DNA of 64,000 nucleotides, taken from NCBI RefSeq assembly GCF_052065355.1, contig NZ_JBQHUF010000007.1:62001-126000 (forward strand), written 5' to 3'. This document shows, piece by piece, positions 16,840-26,980 of this stretch. The notes under the pieces are model-generated. The model worked only from the letters and a program-made list of their open reading frames with translations, did no database searches and was not told the DNA's origin. A program made the position numbers and the translations under genes. The stretch is from Flavonifractor sp052065355 (GTDB lineage: Bacteria; Bacillota; Clostridia; Oscillospirales; Oscillospiraceae). Each line of letters opens with the position of its first letter. The stretch's first letter is position 1.

Positions 16840-17811
16840 ATGAAACGACTGCTTGCATGGCTCGTAACCGGCTCCCTGCTCCTGACGCCTGCACTGGCTG
16901 CCGGGACGGAGCAGACAGACCTCTTCCCCGCCGTACGGGAACCCGCCGCCTTTTCTGATGTGGCCGACGGCAGCTGGTACGCCGATTCCGCCGCCCTGTG
17001 CTATGAGGTTGGCCTGCTCAACGGCACCGGCGAGGGCAAGTTCTCCCCCGATGCCACCGTTACCATTGCACAAGCCGCCGCACTGGCCGCCCGCATCCAC
17101 AACATCCGCAGCGGCGGCACCGGCGATCTGCCGCACGCCCCGACAGAGTGGGGACAAATCACCCTCACCCGGGCTGACGGAACCTCCTTCGCCTTTGACA
17201 ACAACATCTCCACCGGCTACTGGGTGGACGCCCGCAACATTCAGTACCCCTATTTCAACGCCGACCAGAGCTGGCAGGCCTTTGACGGCCAGCCCATCAC
17301 CCTGAACCTCAACGGTACCGACTACACCGGCACCACCACCTGGATGATCTGGAACAGCACCCCCTCCCTCCGCTTCCAGCTCAGCGATCCCAATCAGTAC
17401 GACGACGCCTACTATGAGGACCTGTGGACAGCTACCCGGCGGCCTTCCTCCGATCTGTGGTATCGGGATACCACCTGGTACCTGGAGACCGTCCTTGGAG
17501 CCGACCTTTACCAGATGGGCGGCATGGGCCAGACAGCTAGCCGGCTGGACTTTGTCCAGCTGCTGGCGCTGGCTTCCGACGGCCTGCTGGAGCCCATCAA
17601 TGACATAACCGACGTGCCCGACTGCGAGGGTGAGGCGGAAACGGCAGTCCTTCCCTTCTATCAGGCAGGTATTCTCACAGGCATCGACGATTCCGGCAAC
17701 TTTAATCCCAACGGTACCCTGAGCCGGGCGGAACTGGCCACCATGGCGGCCCGGCTGATCCGGCCGGAGCTGCGCCAAAGCGTTACCTCCGCTGCACCTG
17801 CACTTCCCTGA
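16840..17811 (+). CDS. SLH-domain exported protein (paralogue A)
   Basis: A 323-residue protein with a signal peptide (1-20, ending ALA-A), one SLH repeat at about 38-85 (FSDVADGSWYADSAALCYEVGLL) and another at about 240-318, where 'FYQAGILTGIDDSGNF' and 'LSRAELATMAARLIRPELR' mark the repeat. The roughly 150 residues between them have no recognised fold; they contain many Trp, Tyr, Asn and Thr residues. It is clearly paralogous to the protein at 21426-22361. Likely a wall-associated protein held by SLH repeats. Confidence 0.8.
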   Translation: MKRLLAWLVTGSLLLTPALAAGTEQTDLFPAVREPAAFSDVADGSWYADSAALCYEVGLLNGTGEGKFSPDATVTIAQAAALAARIHNIRSGGTGDLPHAPTEWGQITLTRADGTSFAFDNNISTGYWVDARNIQYPYFNADQSWQAFDGQPITLNLNGTDYTGTTTWMIWNSTPSLRFQLSDPNQYDDAYYEDLWTATRRPSSDLWYRDTTWYLETVLGADLYQMGGMGQTASRLDFVQLLALASDGLLEPINDITDVPDCEGEAETAVLPFYQAGILTGIDDSGNFNPNGTLSRAELATMAARLIRPELRQSVTSAAPALP

Positions 17812-17847
17812 CCGCTTTCCAAAAGTCTCTGAAAAGGAGTCACATCC

Positions 17848-18588
17848 ATGCCCGACGAAAAAACGACCGACTTTCTGGCTCAGCTTCCCCGGCTCCAGAA
17901 TGGGCTGAAGGCCCTGGGTATCCAGAGCCGGAACGGCGCTGAGCAGCTGGCAAAATATGGGCATCACTTGCTGGAACAGAACCAGGTAATGAACCTGACG
18001 GCCATTACCGACCCTGACCAGGTGGTGGACCTCCACTTCCTGGACAGCGCCGCCCTGCTCACCATTGGGGAGGATTTTCAGAACAAGACCATGATTGACG
18101 TGGGCACCGGCGCGGGCTTCCCCGGCCTGCCCCTGAAAATTCTGGAGCCCTCCCTGGACCTTACTCTGCTGGACAGCCTGGGTAAGCGGGTGACCTGGCT
18201 GAGTTCCGTCTGTGAAGCTCTTTCCCTTGACGGCGTGACCTGTCTCCACGCCCGGGCGGAGGAGCAGGCCCTGGAACAGGGCTTCCGGGACAGCTTCGAC
18301 TTTGCCGTGTCCCGGGCGGTGGCCTCTCTGGAGCTGCTCAGCGAGCTGTGCTTGCCCTATGTTAAGGTAGGCGGCAAGTTTTTGGCTATGAAAAGCGTGG
18401 ACAGCGGCGCGGAGACCGAGGGCGCAGCCCGGGCCATTGCCAAGCTGGGCGGCCGTCTGCTCCCCCGGGTGGACTACACCATTCCCGGCACAGAGGTGGT
18501 CCACCGGGTGGTGGTGGTGGAAAAGATTGCCCCCACCCCCAAAGGCTTCCCTCGCCGCTGGGCGAAAATGCAGAAAGCGCCCCTATAA
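17848..18588 (+). CDS. rsmG: 16S rRNA (guanine527-N7)-methyltransferase RsmG
   Basis: A 246-residue SAM-dependent methyltransferase that modifies G527 in the decoding region of 16S rRNA. The SAM-binding motif MIDVGTGAGFPGLPLKI (about residue 87) is diagnostic of RsmG, and 'DFAVSRAVASLELL' matches the later conserved block. AAAAGGAG precedes the ATG. In Bacillus rsmG follows mnmE-mnmG and precedes noc; here it is about 5.6 kb downstream of noc, with no mnmE or mnmG nearby. Confidence 0.95.
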   Translation: MPDEKTTDFLAQLPRLQNGLKALGIQSRNGAEQLAKYGHHLLEQNQVMNLTAITDPDQVVDLHFLDSAALLTIGEDFQNKTMIDVGTGAGFPGLPLKILEPSLDLTLLDSLGKRVTWLSSVCEALSLDGVTCLHARAEEQALEQGFRDSFDFAVSRAVASLELLSELCLPYVKVGGKFLAMKSVDSGAETEGAARAIAKLGGRLLPRVDYTIPGTEVVHRVVVVEKIAPTPKGFPRRWAKMQKAPL

Positions 18589-18677
18589 TGGGAATTTTTC
18601 TCGCACTTTGCACAAAAAATCATTGATTCTATTGTGAAACCATGATATGGTATTGATAGTTGAAACGGAGTGTGCCT

Positions 18678-19418
18678 ATGTCCACTGCAATCGTCATCAC
18701 GTCCGGTAAGGGCGGCACAGGCAAAACCTCCCTCACTGCCGGTCTGGGCTCCTGCCTGGCGGCCCTGGGGAAGCGAGTGCTGTGCATTGATATGGATATT
18801 GGCCTGCGGAACCTGGACCTGAGCCTGGGACTCAGCGACCGGGCGCTGATGGACTTTACCGACGTGCTCAGCGGCCGGTGCTCACTGGAAAAGGCGGCCG
18901 TTGCCCACCCGGTGATCCAGGGCCTGAGCCTCATTACCGCGCCGGTGACTCTGCCGTCGGAACCCCTGAGCGAGCACGCCATGCGGGACCTGATCCGACA
19001 GGCCAAGGTACAGTACGACTTCATTCTGATGGATTCCCCAGCGGGACTGGGAGAGGGCTTCCGGCTGGCCTGCTGCGGGGCCGACCGGGCCGTGGTGGTC
19101 TCCACCACCGACGCCTCCGCCCTGCGGGACGCACAGCGGACGGTGACCCTGCTGCGGGGCGCTATCCCCAGAATCCATCTGGTGGTCAACCGGGTGCAGC
19201 CCAAGCTGCTCCGCCGGCTCCACACCACCATTGACGACGCCATGGATGCCGCCGGCCTGCCCCTGCTGGGCATCGTGCCGGAGGACCCCCAGGTGATGCT
19301 GTGCGCAAACCGGGAGCAGCCCCTGATCCTGTACGCCAACCGGGGCGCCGCCACAGCCTACTTAAATATTGCCAAGCGTCTGCTGGGGCAAAAGACGCCC
19401 CTCATGCGGATCCGATAA
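18678..19418 (+). CDS. minD: MinD/ParA-family ATPase, probable septum-site MinD
   Basis: A 246-residue deviant-Walker ATPase: SGKGGTGKTSL at residues 9-19, CIDMDIGLRNLDLSLGL near 38-54 (the MinD-specific form of Walker A'), and FILMDSPAGLGEGF near 115. By family it would sit on the membrane and direct MinC to block polar division. The MinD amphipathic C-terminal tail is present as a basic/hydrophobic end (YLNIAKRLLGQKTPLMRIR). No minC, minE or divIVA gene is adjacent. The ATG at 18678 follows GGAG. Confidence 0.85.
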   Translation: MSTAIVITSGKGGTGKTSLTAGLGSCLAALGKRVLCIDMDIGLRNLDLSLGLSDRALMDFTDVLSGRCSLEKAAVAHPVIQGLSLITAPVTLPSEPLSEHAMRDLIRQAKVQYDFILMDSPAGLGEGFRLACCGADRAVVVSTTDASALRDAQRTVTLLRGAIPRIHLVVNRVQPKLLRRLHTTIDDAMDAAGLPLLGIVPEDPQVMLCANREQPLILYANRGAATAYLNIAKRLLGQKTPLMRIR

Positions 19419-19451
19419 CCATTCTTGATAAGGAAAAGAGAGGATTGATTT

Positions 19452-19868
19452 ATGAATATCGCGTTGATGAGCCATGATCGAAAGAAGGAACTGATGGTCC
19501 AGTTCTGCATCGCCTACTGCGGCATTTTATCCAAGCACACGATCTGTGCCACCAACACGACGGGGCGGCTGGTGGCGGAGGCCACCGGTCTACCGGTACA
19601 GCTCTTCCTCTCCCACGAGCACGGCGGCAGCCAGCAAATCGGCGCCCGCATCGCCTATAATGAGATCGACATGGTGCTGTTTTTCTCCGACCCTCAGTCC
19701 AACGACCTGGACGCCGATCTCCAGTACATCACCCGCCTGTGTGACCAGAACAACGTGCCCTACGCCACCAACGTGGCTACCGCTGAAATTCTGATCCACG
19801 GCCTGGAGCGGGGCGACTTGGACTGGCGCGATATCGTCAATCCGAAAACCAAGCCGTTTACCGCCTGA
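19452..19868 (+). CDS. mgsA: methylglyoxal synthase
   Basis: A 138-residue enzyme converting dihydroxyacetone phosphate to methylglyoxal and phosphate, a bypass relieving sugar-phosphate stress. Family motifs are visible: MSHDRKKELM (6-15), ATNTTGRL (34-41, phosphate binding) and LSHEHGGSQQIGARI (54-68). The length is normal. It lies between minD and hisS on the same strand and ends before the hairpin that precedes hisS. Confidence 0.95.
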   Translation: MNIALMSHDRKKELMVQFCIAYCGILSKHTICATNTTGRLVAEATGLPVQLFLSHEHGGSQQIGARIAYNEIDMVLFFSDPQSNDLDADLQYITRLCDQNNVPYATNVATAEILIHGLERGDLDWRDIVNPKTKPFTA

Positions 19869-19883
19869 TTTTTCGGAAATTCA

Positions 19884-19912
19884 TTGACATTTGGCCGTTT
19901 TTGGCATACGAT
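19884..19912 (+). promoter_or_regulatory. candidate hisS promoter
   Basis: TTGACA (19884-19889), 17-bp spacer, TACGAT (19907-19912), starting 16 bases after the mgsA stop. The predicted transcript begins before the hairpins at 19938-19987, so these would be in the hisS leader. Confidence 0.6.
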
Positions 19913-19937
19913 TGCATGCGGACTACCGCCCACACAG

Positions 19938-19986
19938 CGAAAGCAGGCGCTTTCGTCCCGTGACAAGGGACGGGAGCGCCTTTTTT
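19938..19986 (+). promoter_or_regulatory. terminator with competing hairpin in the hisS leader
   Basis: A strong terminator hairpin (19945-19959 with 19967-19981, 15 pairs including two G-U, loop GTGACAA) runs into TTTTTT. A second hairpin, CGAAAGC (19938-19944) with GCTTTCG (19949-19955), uses part of the same left arm, so both cannot form. There is no room for another promoter between the U tract and the hisS ATG 26 bases on. The layout is that of an attenuator; it may instead be the plain mgsA terminator with readthrough. Confidence 0.65.
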
Positions 19987-20011
19987 ACTTTCTTTATAAA
20001 GGAGCGTTACT

Positions 20012-21364
20012 ATGGCTCAGGTAAAACCCCGCACCCTCTCCGGCTTCATGGAGCTGCTGCCCGCCCGGCAGGTACAGTTCGACCGGATGGTGGACATTCT
20101 GCGCAAAAGCTATTCCCTCTACGGCTTTACTCCCCTGGATACCCCCGCGGTGGAGGCGGCCGAGGTGCTGCTGGCCAAGGGCGGCGGCGAGACCGAGAAG
20201 CAGATCTACCGCTTCCAGAAGGGCGACACCGACCTGGCCCTGCGGTTTGACCTGACGGTGCCGCTGGCCAAGTATGTGGCCCTCCACCAGAACGAGCTCA
20301 CCTTCCCCTTCCGCCGGTTCCAGATCGCCAAGGTCTACCGGGGCGAGCGCGCCCAGAAGGGCCGCTACCGGGAGTTCTATCAGGCGGACATCGACGTCAT
20401 CGGCGACGGCGCCCTGGACATCGTCAACGAGGCGGAGATTCCCGCCATCATCTACAAGACCTTCACCGCCCTGGGTCTGAACCGGTTCAAGATCCGGGTA
20501 AACAACCGGAAAGTCCTCAACGGCCTGTTTGCCATCCTGGGCCTGGAGGAGCAGTCCGGCGACGTGATGCGCACCATCGACAAGCTAGAGAAGATCGGCG
20601 CTGAGAAGGTCAAGGCCATCCTGGTGGACGACTTCAACGTGTCCGCTGAGGCCGCCGACTCCCTGCTGGCCCTGCTGGCCGCGTCCGACCCCATGACCGC
20701 TCTGGAGCCTTTCAAGGGCAAGAACGAGCTGTTCGACCAGGGCGTCAGCGAGCTGACCACCGTGGTGAATTACCTGTCCGCCTTCGGCGTGCCCGAGGAT
20801 CACTTCATGGTGGATCTTACCATCGCCCGCGGCCTGGACTACTACACCGGCACCGTGTACGAGACCGTCATGCTGGACCATCCCGAGGTGGGTTCCATCT
20901 GCTCCGGCGGCCGGTATGATAACTTGGCGGAATATTACACCGATAAACAACTCCCCGGAGTCGGTATTTCCATCGGTCTGACCCGTCTGTTCTCCGTTCT
21001 GGAGGCTCAGGGCTACCTGAACGATTCTCTGGTCACCGCCCCTGCGGACGTGCTGATCCTGCCCATGACCGAGGATCTGGCCCCCGCCATCTCCTTCGCC
21101 ACCGCCCTGCGGGAGGCCGGGGTGCGGGCTCAGCTCCACTGCGAGAAGAAGAAGTTCAAGCAGAAGCTGTCCTACGCCGACAAGCTGGCCATCCCCTACG
21201 CCGCCTTCCTGGGTGAGGACGAGATCGCTCAGGGCAAGGTCACGGTAAAGGATCTGACCACTGGAGAGCAGAACACCCTCACTCCCGCCGAAGCGGTTGC
21301 TCTGGTGCAGGCCGGGCTGGCCGACCGGGCTTCCGGCACCCCCATCACCGAGCCGGAAACTTAA
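20012..21364 (+). CDS. hisS: histidyl-tRNA synthetase
   Basis: A 450-residue class II synthetase charging tRNA-His. Motif 2 region 'YRGERAQKGRYREFYQADIDVIG' (about residue 108) and the HisRS-specific block 'ARGLDYYTGTVYE' (about 271) are clear, followed by 'CSGGRYDNLAEYY'. The C-terminal anticodon domain spans about 345-440. AAAGGAG precedes the ATG. Expression may be controlled by the leader hairpins at 19938-19986. Confidence 0.97.
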   Translation: MAQVKPRTLSGFMELLPARQVQFDRMVDILRKSYSLYGFTPLDTPAVEAAEVLLAKGGGETEKQIYRFQKGDTDLALRFDLTVPLAKYVALHQNELTFPFRRFQIAKVYRGERAQKGRYREFYQADIDVIGDGALDIVNEAEIPAIIYKTFTALGLNRFKIRVNNRKVLNGLFAILGLEEQSGDVMRTIDKLEKIGAEKVKAILVDDFNVSAEAADSLLALLAASDPMTALEPFKGKNELFDQGVSELTTVVNYLSAFGVPEDHFMVDLTIARGLDYYTGTVYETVMLDHPEVGSICSGGRYDNLAEYYTDKQLPGVGISIGLTRLFSVLEAQGYLNDSLVTAPADVLILPMTEDLAPAISFATALREAGVRAQLHCEKKKFKQKLSYADKLAIPYAAFLGEDEIAQGKVTVKDLTTGEQNTLTPAEAVALVQAGLADRASGTPITEPET

Positions 21365-21425
21365 TGGAACTTTCCCCCTCCCCTGCCGTCTAAATACCAC
21401 TATCATTGCTTAGGAGGAACGTTCC

Positions 21426-22361
21426 ATGAAAAAACTCATTGCCCTCATGCTGGCCGCCGCCCTGACGGTTGGCTCCGCCGCCGCCATTACCCCCGAGGAG
21501 GCCTTTCCCAGCAAGAACACCTATCCCGGCTACTCCGACGTGGCTGACGGCGCCTGGTACGCCGACGCTGCCAAGGTGTGCTACGAGGTGGGCCTGATTA
21601 CCGGCACTGACGCCGGCTTCGCCCCCGACAAGATCCTCACCGTGGGCGAGGTGGCCGCCATTGCCGCCCGCATGAACGAGGCCATTACCGGAGAGGCTAT
21701 CCCCATGGCCACTCCCAAGCCCGGCGAGACCCTGCCCTGGTACTTCTCCTATGTGACCTATCTGGAAAAACTGGGCATTGACGTGCCCGACCCGGAGAAG
21801 CAGGCCACCCGTCTGGAACTGCTCACCCTCATGGGCGGCGTGATCCCCGAGGACATGCTCTCCCCCATCAACAGCATCAACACCCTGCCCGACACCGATG
21901 ACGCCACCGTGCTCCGCTTCTACAACGCGGGCATCCTCACCGGCGTGGACGGCTGGGGCACCTTCGCTCCCGACAAGAGCCTGACCCGTGCCGAGACCGC
22001 CGCTCTGGTGGCCCGTGTGGCCCGGCCCGAGCTGCGGGAGACCTTCACCCCCGCTGACTACACCATGTTCATCGCCGCGAACCTGAAGCCCTCCGACGTG
22101 CTGTTCACCAACGGCACCACCGCCGGGCAGTACCTGCCCTACGTGCAGGAGCTCATCGACGGCCTGGAGGCCGACTGCGCCGCTGCCGGTATGGAGTTCA
22201 ACTGGTTCAACACCGTGGACGGCGTGGAGTTTCTGGACTACGTGAAGAACACCGCCCTGACCCACTTCGGGGTCACCGCCAAGGACGGCACTGACCTGTA
22301 CAAGAACTTTGATGTGCAGGTGTATTACAGCCGTTACCTGGATCTGAAGGGCAATATCTGA
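21426..22361 (+). CDS. SLH-domain exported protein (paralogue B)
   Basis: A 311-residue protein with a signal peptide (1-21), an SLH repeat at about 36-80 (YSDVADGAWYADAAKVCYEVGLI) and a second at about 150-205, where 'FYNAGILTGVDGWGTF' and 'LTRAETAALVARVARPELRE' match paralogue A (16840-17811). The last 100 residues are an unrecognised domain absent from paralogue A. AGGAGGAA precedes the ATG. Likely surface-attached. Confidence 0.8.
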   Translation: MKKLIALMLAAALTVGSAAAITPEEAFPSKNTYPGYSDVADGAWYADAAKVCYEVGLITGTDAGFAPDKILTVGEVAAIAARMNEAITGEAIPMATPKPGETLPWYFSYVTYLEKLGIDVPDPEKQATRLELLTLMGGVIPEDMLSPINSINTLPDTDDATVLRFYNAGILTGVDGWGTFAPDKSLTRAETAALVARVARPELRETFTPADYTMFIAANLKPSDVLFTNGTTAGQYLPYVQELIDGLEADCAAAGMEFNWFNTVDGVEFLDYVKNTALTHFGVTAKDGTDLYKNFDVQVYYSRYLDLKGNI

Positions 22362-22412
22362 TTTCTATTTGTTATATCGAATCCCTTAATTACGATTTGG
22401 AGTTGATTTTTC

Positions 22413-24212
22413 ATGGATAACGTGCGTACCCACTATCGCACCCACTCCTGTGGGGAGCTCCGGATGGAGCATGTGGGCCAGACCGTCACCCTGGCGGGCT
22501 TCCTGGAGAACTTCCGTGAGGTGGGCGCCAACCTGGGCTTCCTGGTGCTGCGTGACTTCTACGGCACCACCCAGGTGGTGGCTGAGACCGAGGAGATGGT
22601 CAAGACCATCAAGGCCCTGAACAAGGAGTCCACCATCGCCGTCACCGGCGTGGTGCGGGAGCGGGACAGCAAGAACCCCAAGCTGCCCACCGGCGACATT
22701 GAGGTTGTGCCCCAGACCATCGAGGTGCTGGGCCGCTGCCGCCACAACGAGCTGCCCTTCCAGGTCAACCGCAGCCGGGAGGCTGACGAGACCCAGCGGC
22801 TGAAGTACCGCTACCTGGATCTGCGCAATCCGGAGGTCAAGAACAACATCATCCTCCGCTCCCAGGTGGTGGCGGCGCTGCGCGCGTCCATGATCGACCA
22901 CGGCTTTATGGAGATCACCACTCCCATTCTGACCGCCTCCTCTCCCGAGGGCGCCCGTGACTATCTGGTGCCCAGCCGGAAGCACCCCGGCAAGTTCTAC
23001 GCCCTGCCTCAGGCGCCCCAGCAGTTCAAGCAGCTGCTGATGGCCTCCGGCTTCGACAAGTACTTCCAGATCGCCCCCTGCTTCCGGGACGAGGACGCCC
23101 GCGGCGACCGCTCCCCCGGCGAGTTCTACCAGCTGGACATGGAGATGGCCTTTGCCGGTCAGGAAGACGTGTTCGCCGTGCTGGAGGACGTGCTGCCTCC
23201 CATCTTCGCCAAGTTCGGCACCTACAATGTGGCCTCTGAGGCTCCCTTCCGCCGCATCTCCTACCTGGAGGCCATGGACAAGTACGGCTCCGACAAGCCC
23301 GACCTGCGCATCGACCTGACCGTCACCGACGCCACCCAGGTGCTGGGCTCCTGCGGCTTCGGCCCCTTCGAGGGCAACACCGTCAAGGCCGTGGTGGTCA
23401 CCGGCTTCGAGGGCACCCGCAAGCAGATCGACGGCATCTGCAACGAGGTGGAGGTCCAGTCCGGCAACAAGGCCTACTGGTTCCGCTACGACGAGAACGG
23501 CGAGATCGTGGGCGGCATCGCCAAGTTCGTCCAGCCCATCAAGGACGCCGTTGTGGAGGCCCTGGGCCTGGAGAAGGGCTGCTTCGTGGGCCTGACCGCC
23601 GGCAAGCTGCTCTCCGCCCAGAAGACCGCCGGCGTGCTCCGCTCCAAGCTGGGCGCCTTCTGCCCCAACCACATGGACAAGGAGCGCTACGAGTTCTGCT
23701 GGATCGTGGACTTCCCCATGTACGAGATCGGCGAGGAGTCCGGCGAGCTGGAGTTCTGCCACAATCCCTTCTCCATGCCCAACGGCGGCCTGGAGATCCT
23801 GAAGAAGGCCGCCGCCGGCGAGGTGGACCCCCTGTCCATCACCGCCTTCCAGTACGACCTGGTGTGCAACGGCGTGGAGCTGTCCTCCGGCGCCGTGCGG
23901 AACCACGACCCTGAGATCATGATCGAGGCCTTCCAGCTGGTGCGGCTGGGCGAGGACGACGTGAAGGCCAAGTTCCCCGCCATGTACAACGCCTTCACCT
24001 ACGGCGCGCCCCCTCATGCGGGCATCGCCCCCGGCGTGGACCGTATGGTCATGCTGCTGGCCGGCGAGGACTCCATCCGTGAGATCATCCCCTTCCCCAT
24101 GAACAAGAACGCACAGGACCTGATGATGGGCGCTCCCTCTTTCGTCACTCAGGCTCAGCTGGACGAGCTGAACATCGTGTGCACCAAGAAGGAAGAAGAG
24201 GACGCACAGTAA
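22413..24212 (+). CDS. aspS: aspartyl-tRNA synthetase
   Basis: A 599-residue bacterial-type class II AspRS: N-terminal OB-fold anticodon domain (about 15-105), catalytic core with motif 2 'FQIAPCFRDEDARGDRSPGEFYQLD', the bacterial GAD insertion (about 290-410) and motif 3 'APPHAGIAPGVDRMVMLLAG' near 540. In bacteria lacking AsnRS this enzyme can also charge tRNA-Asn; the window does not show which applies. It is separated from convergent lepA by a shared terminator. Confidence 0.97.
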   Translation: MDNVRTHYRTHSCGELRMEHVGQTVTLAGFLENFREVGANLGFLVLRDFYGTTQVVAETEEMVKTIKALNKESTIAVTGVVRERDSKNPKLPTGDIEVVPQTIEVLGRCRHNELPFQVNRSREADETQRLKYRYLDLRNPEVKNNIILRSQVVAALRASMIDHGFMEITTPILTASSPEGARDYLVPSRKHPGKFYALPQAPQQFKQLLMASGFDKYFQIAPCFRDEDARGDRSPGEFYQLDMEMAFAGQEDVFAVLEDVLPPIFAKFGTYNVASEAPFRRISYLEAMDKYGSDKPDLRIDLTVTDATQVLGSCGFGPFEGNTVKAVVVTGFEGTRKQIDGICNEVEVQSGNKAYWFRYDENGEIVGGIAKFVQPIKDAVVEALGLEKGCFVGLTAGKLLSAQKTAGVLRSKLGAFCPNHMDKERYEFCWIVDFPMYEIGEESGELEFCHNPFSMPNGGLEILKKAAAGEVDPLSITAFQYDLVCNGVELSSGAVRNHDPEIMIEAFQLVRLGEDDVKAKFPAMYNAFTYGAPPHAGIAPGVDRMVMLLAGEDSIREIIPFPMNKNAQDLMMGAPSFVTQAQLDELNIVCTKKEEEDAQ

Positions 24213-24220
24213 CAAAACAA

Positions 24221-24255
24221 AAAGACCTGCCGCATATCGCGGCAGGTCTTTTTTT
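24221..24255. terminator. bidirectional terminator between aspS and lepA
   Basis: A 13-bp stem (24221-24233 with 24239-24251, loop ATATC) with a T run to the right and A's to the left, serving both convergent genes. Confidence 0.9.
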
Positions 24256-24258
24256 CTG

Positions 24259-26067
<1,809 letters not shown>

Positions 26068-26097
26068 AGATAAAAAACCTCCGTGGCTGCTCGGGTA

Positions 26098-26796
26098 TCA
26101 GTTCTTTTCCTTCCGGGCTCTTCCCCGGCAGTTCACCCGCTCCCCGGTTGTGTGGATGATCTGGAGCAGGGACTGATACAGTCCGGGGTAGTTCTCCATC
26201 AGCGCGTCGTTGTTCATGGGCGGGAAATTCCCCTTCTCCTTGACGTGGCAGGCCAGAGCCTCCACATACTCCGCCTCGGTGCAGATCATATCCGCCGAGG
26301 GGATGCCAGCCATAAACTGCCGGGCAGGCACGGAGAAAAAGTCCTCGTTCTGGGTGCCGTCCGCCCGGTACAGGTGGCGGAACATCTTATAAACAGCGGT
26401 ACCCAGGTAGTCGGCAGCGGCGTTGATGGCCTCCTTCTTCCCGGTCTTGCCCAGCAAGTCGAAGAGCACGCCGATGGAGTTCACCAGCAGCTTCTTGTTC
26501 AGGGTAGCCAGGATGGAGCCGTGGAGCACGTTGTCCTTCTCCGCAGAGTAATCATACAGCTCCTCGGCGGCGATGGTGGTGCCGTCACGGCTCAATGTGC
26601 GGCCCAGCAGGAAGTCCGCCGATACATTATAATAGTTGCAGGCCTTGATGACAAAGGCCAGACCGGGCTCACGCACGCCGTTTTCGTAGTGGGACAGCAG
26701 GGCCTGGCTGATGCCCAGGTCCTTGGCCGCCGCTCTCTGAGAAATGCCTTTCTCCTGCCGCAGCAGAGACAGACAGCGGGAAAAATCAGAACTCAT
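26098..26796 (-). CDS. XRE-family transcriptional regulator
   Basis: A 232-residue protein with an N-terminal Cro/C1 helix-turn-helix (about residues 8-60, 'ISQRAAAKDLGISQALLSHYENG') and a C-terminal domain of unknown role containing 'AINAAADYLGTAVYKMFRHLY'. The ATG at 26796 follows GAGGTG. A candidate leftward promoter, TTTACT-17-TATACT, lies just upstream. It is divergent from pta, so it may control pta, lepA or itself; no operator could be assigned. Confidence 0.82.
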   Translation of the reverse strand: MSSDFSRCLSLLRQEKGISQRAAAKDLGISQALLSHYENGVREPGLAFVIKACNYYNVSADFLLGRTLSRDGTTIAAEELYDYSAEKDNVLHGSILATLNKKLLVNSIGVLFDLLGKTGKKEAINAAADYLGTAVYKMFRHLYRADGTQNEDFFSVPARQFMAGIPSADMICTEAEYVEALACHVKEKGNFPPMNNDALMENYPGLYQSLLQIIHTTGERVNCRGRARKEKN

Positions 26797-26888
26797 AGTA
26801 CACCTCATTTAAAAACAGTAGGTATAGTATATATGGGTGAATACAAAAAGTAAAGTGCATTTTTTCACAATCTTATGCCTTTTCAGCA

Positions 26889-26918
26889 TTGTAGTTTGTA
26901 GACTGATGGGTGTATAAT
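26889..26918 (+). promoter_or_regulatory. pta promoter
   Basis: TTGTAG (26889-26894), 18-bp spacer, TATAAT (26913-26918), about 55 bases before the pta ATG. Confidence 0.65.
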
Positions 26919-26980
26919 ATTTGTACCGCCGCATAGACGGCAAATCTGATCTGTAAGCATGATAACGGAGGATGATACCA

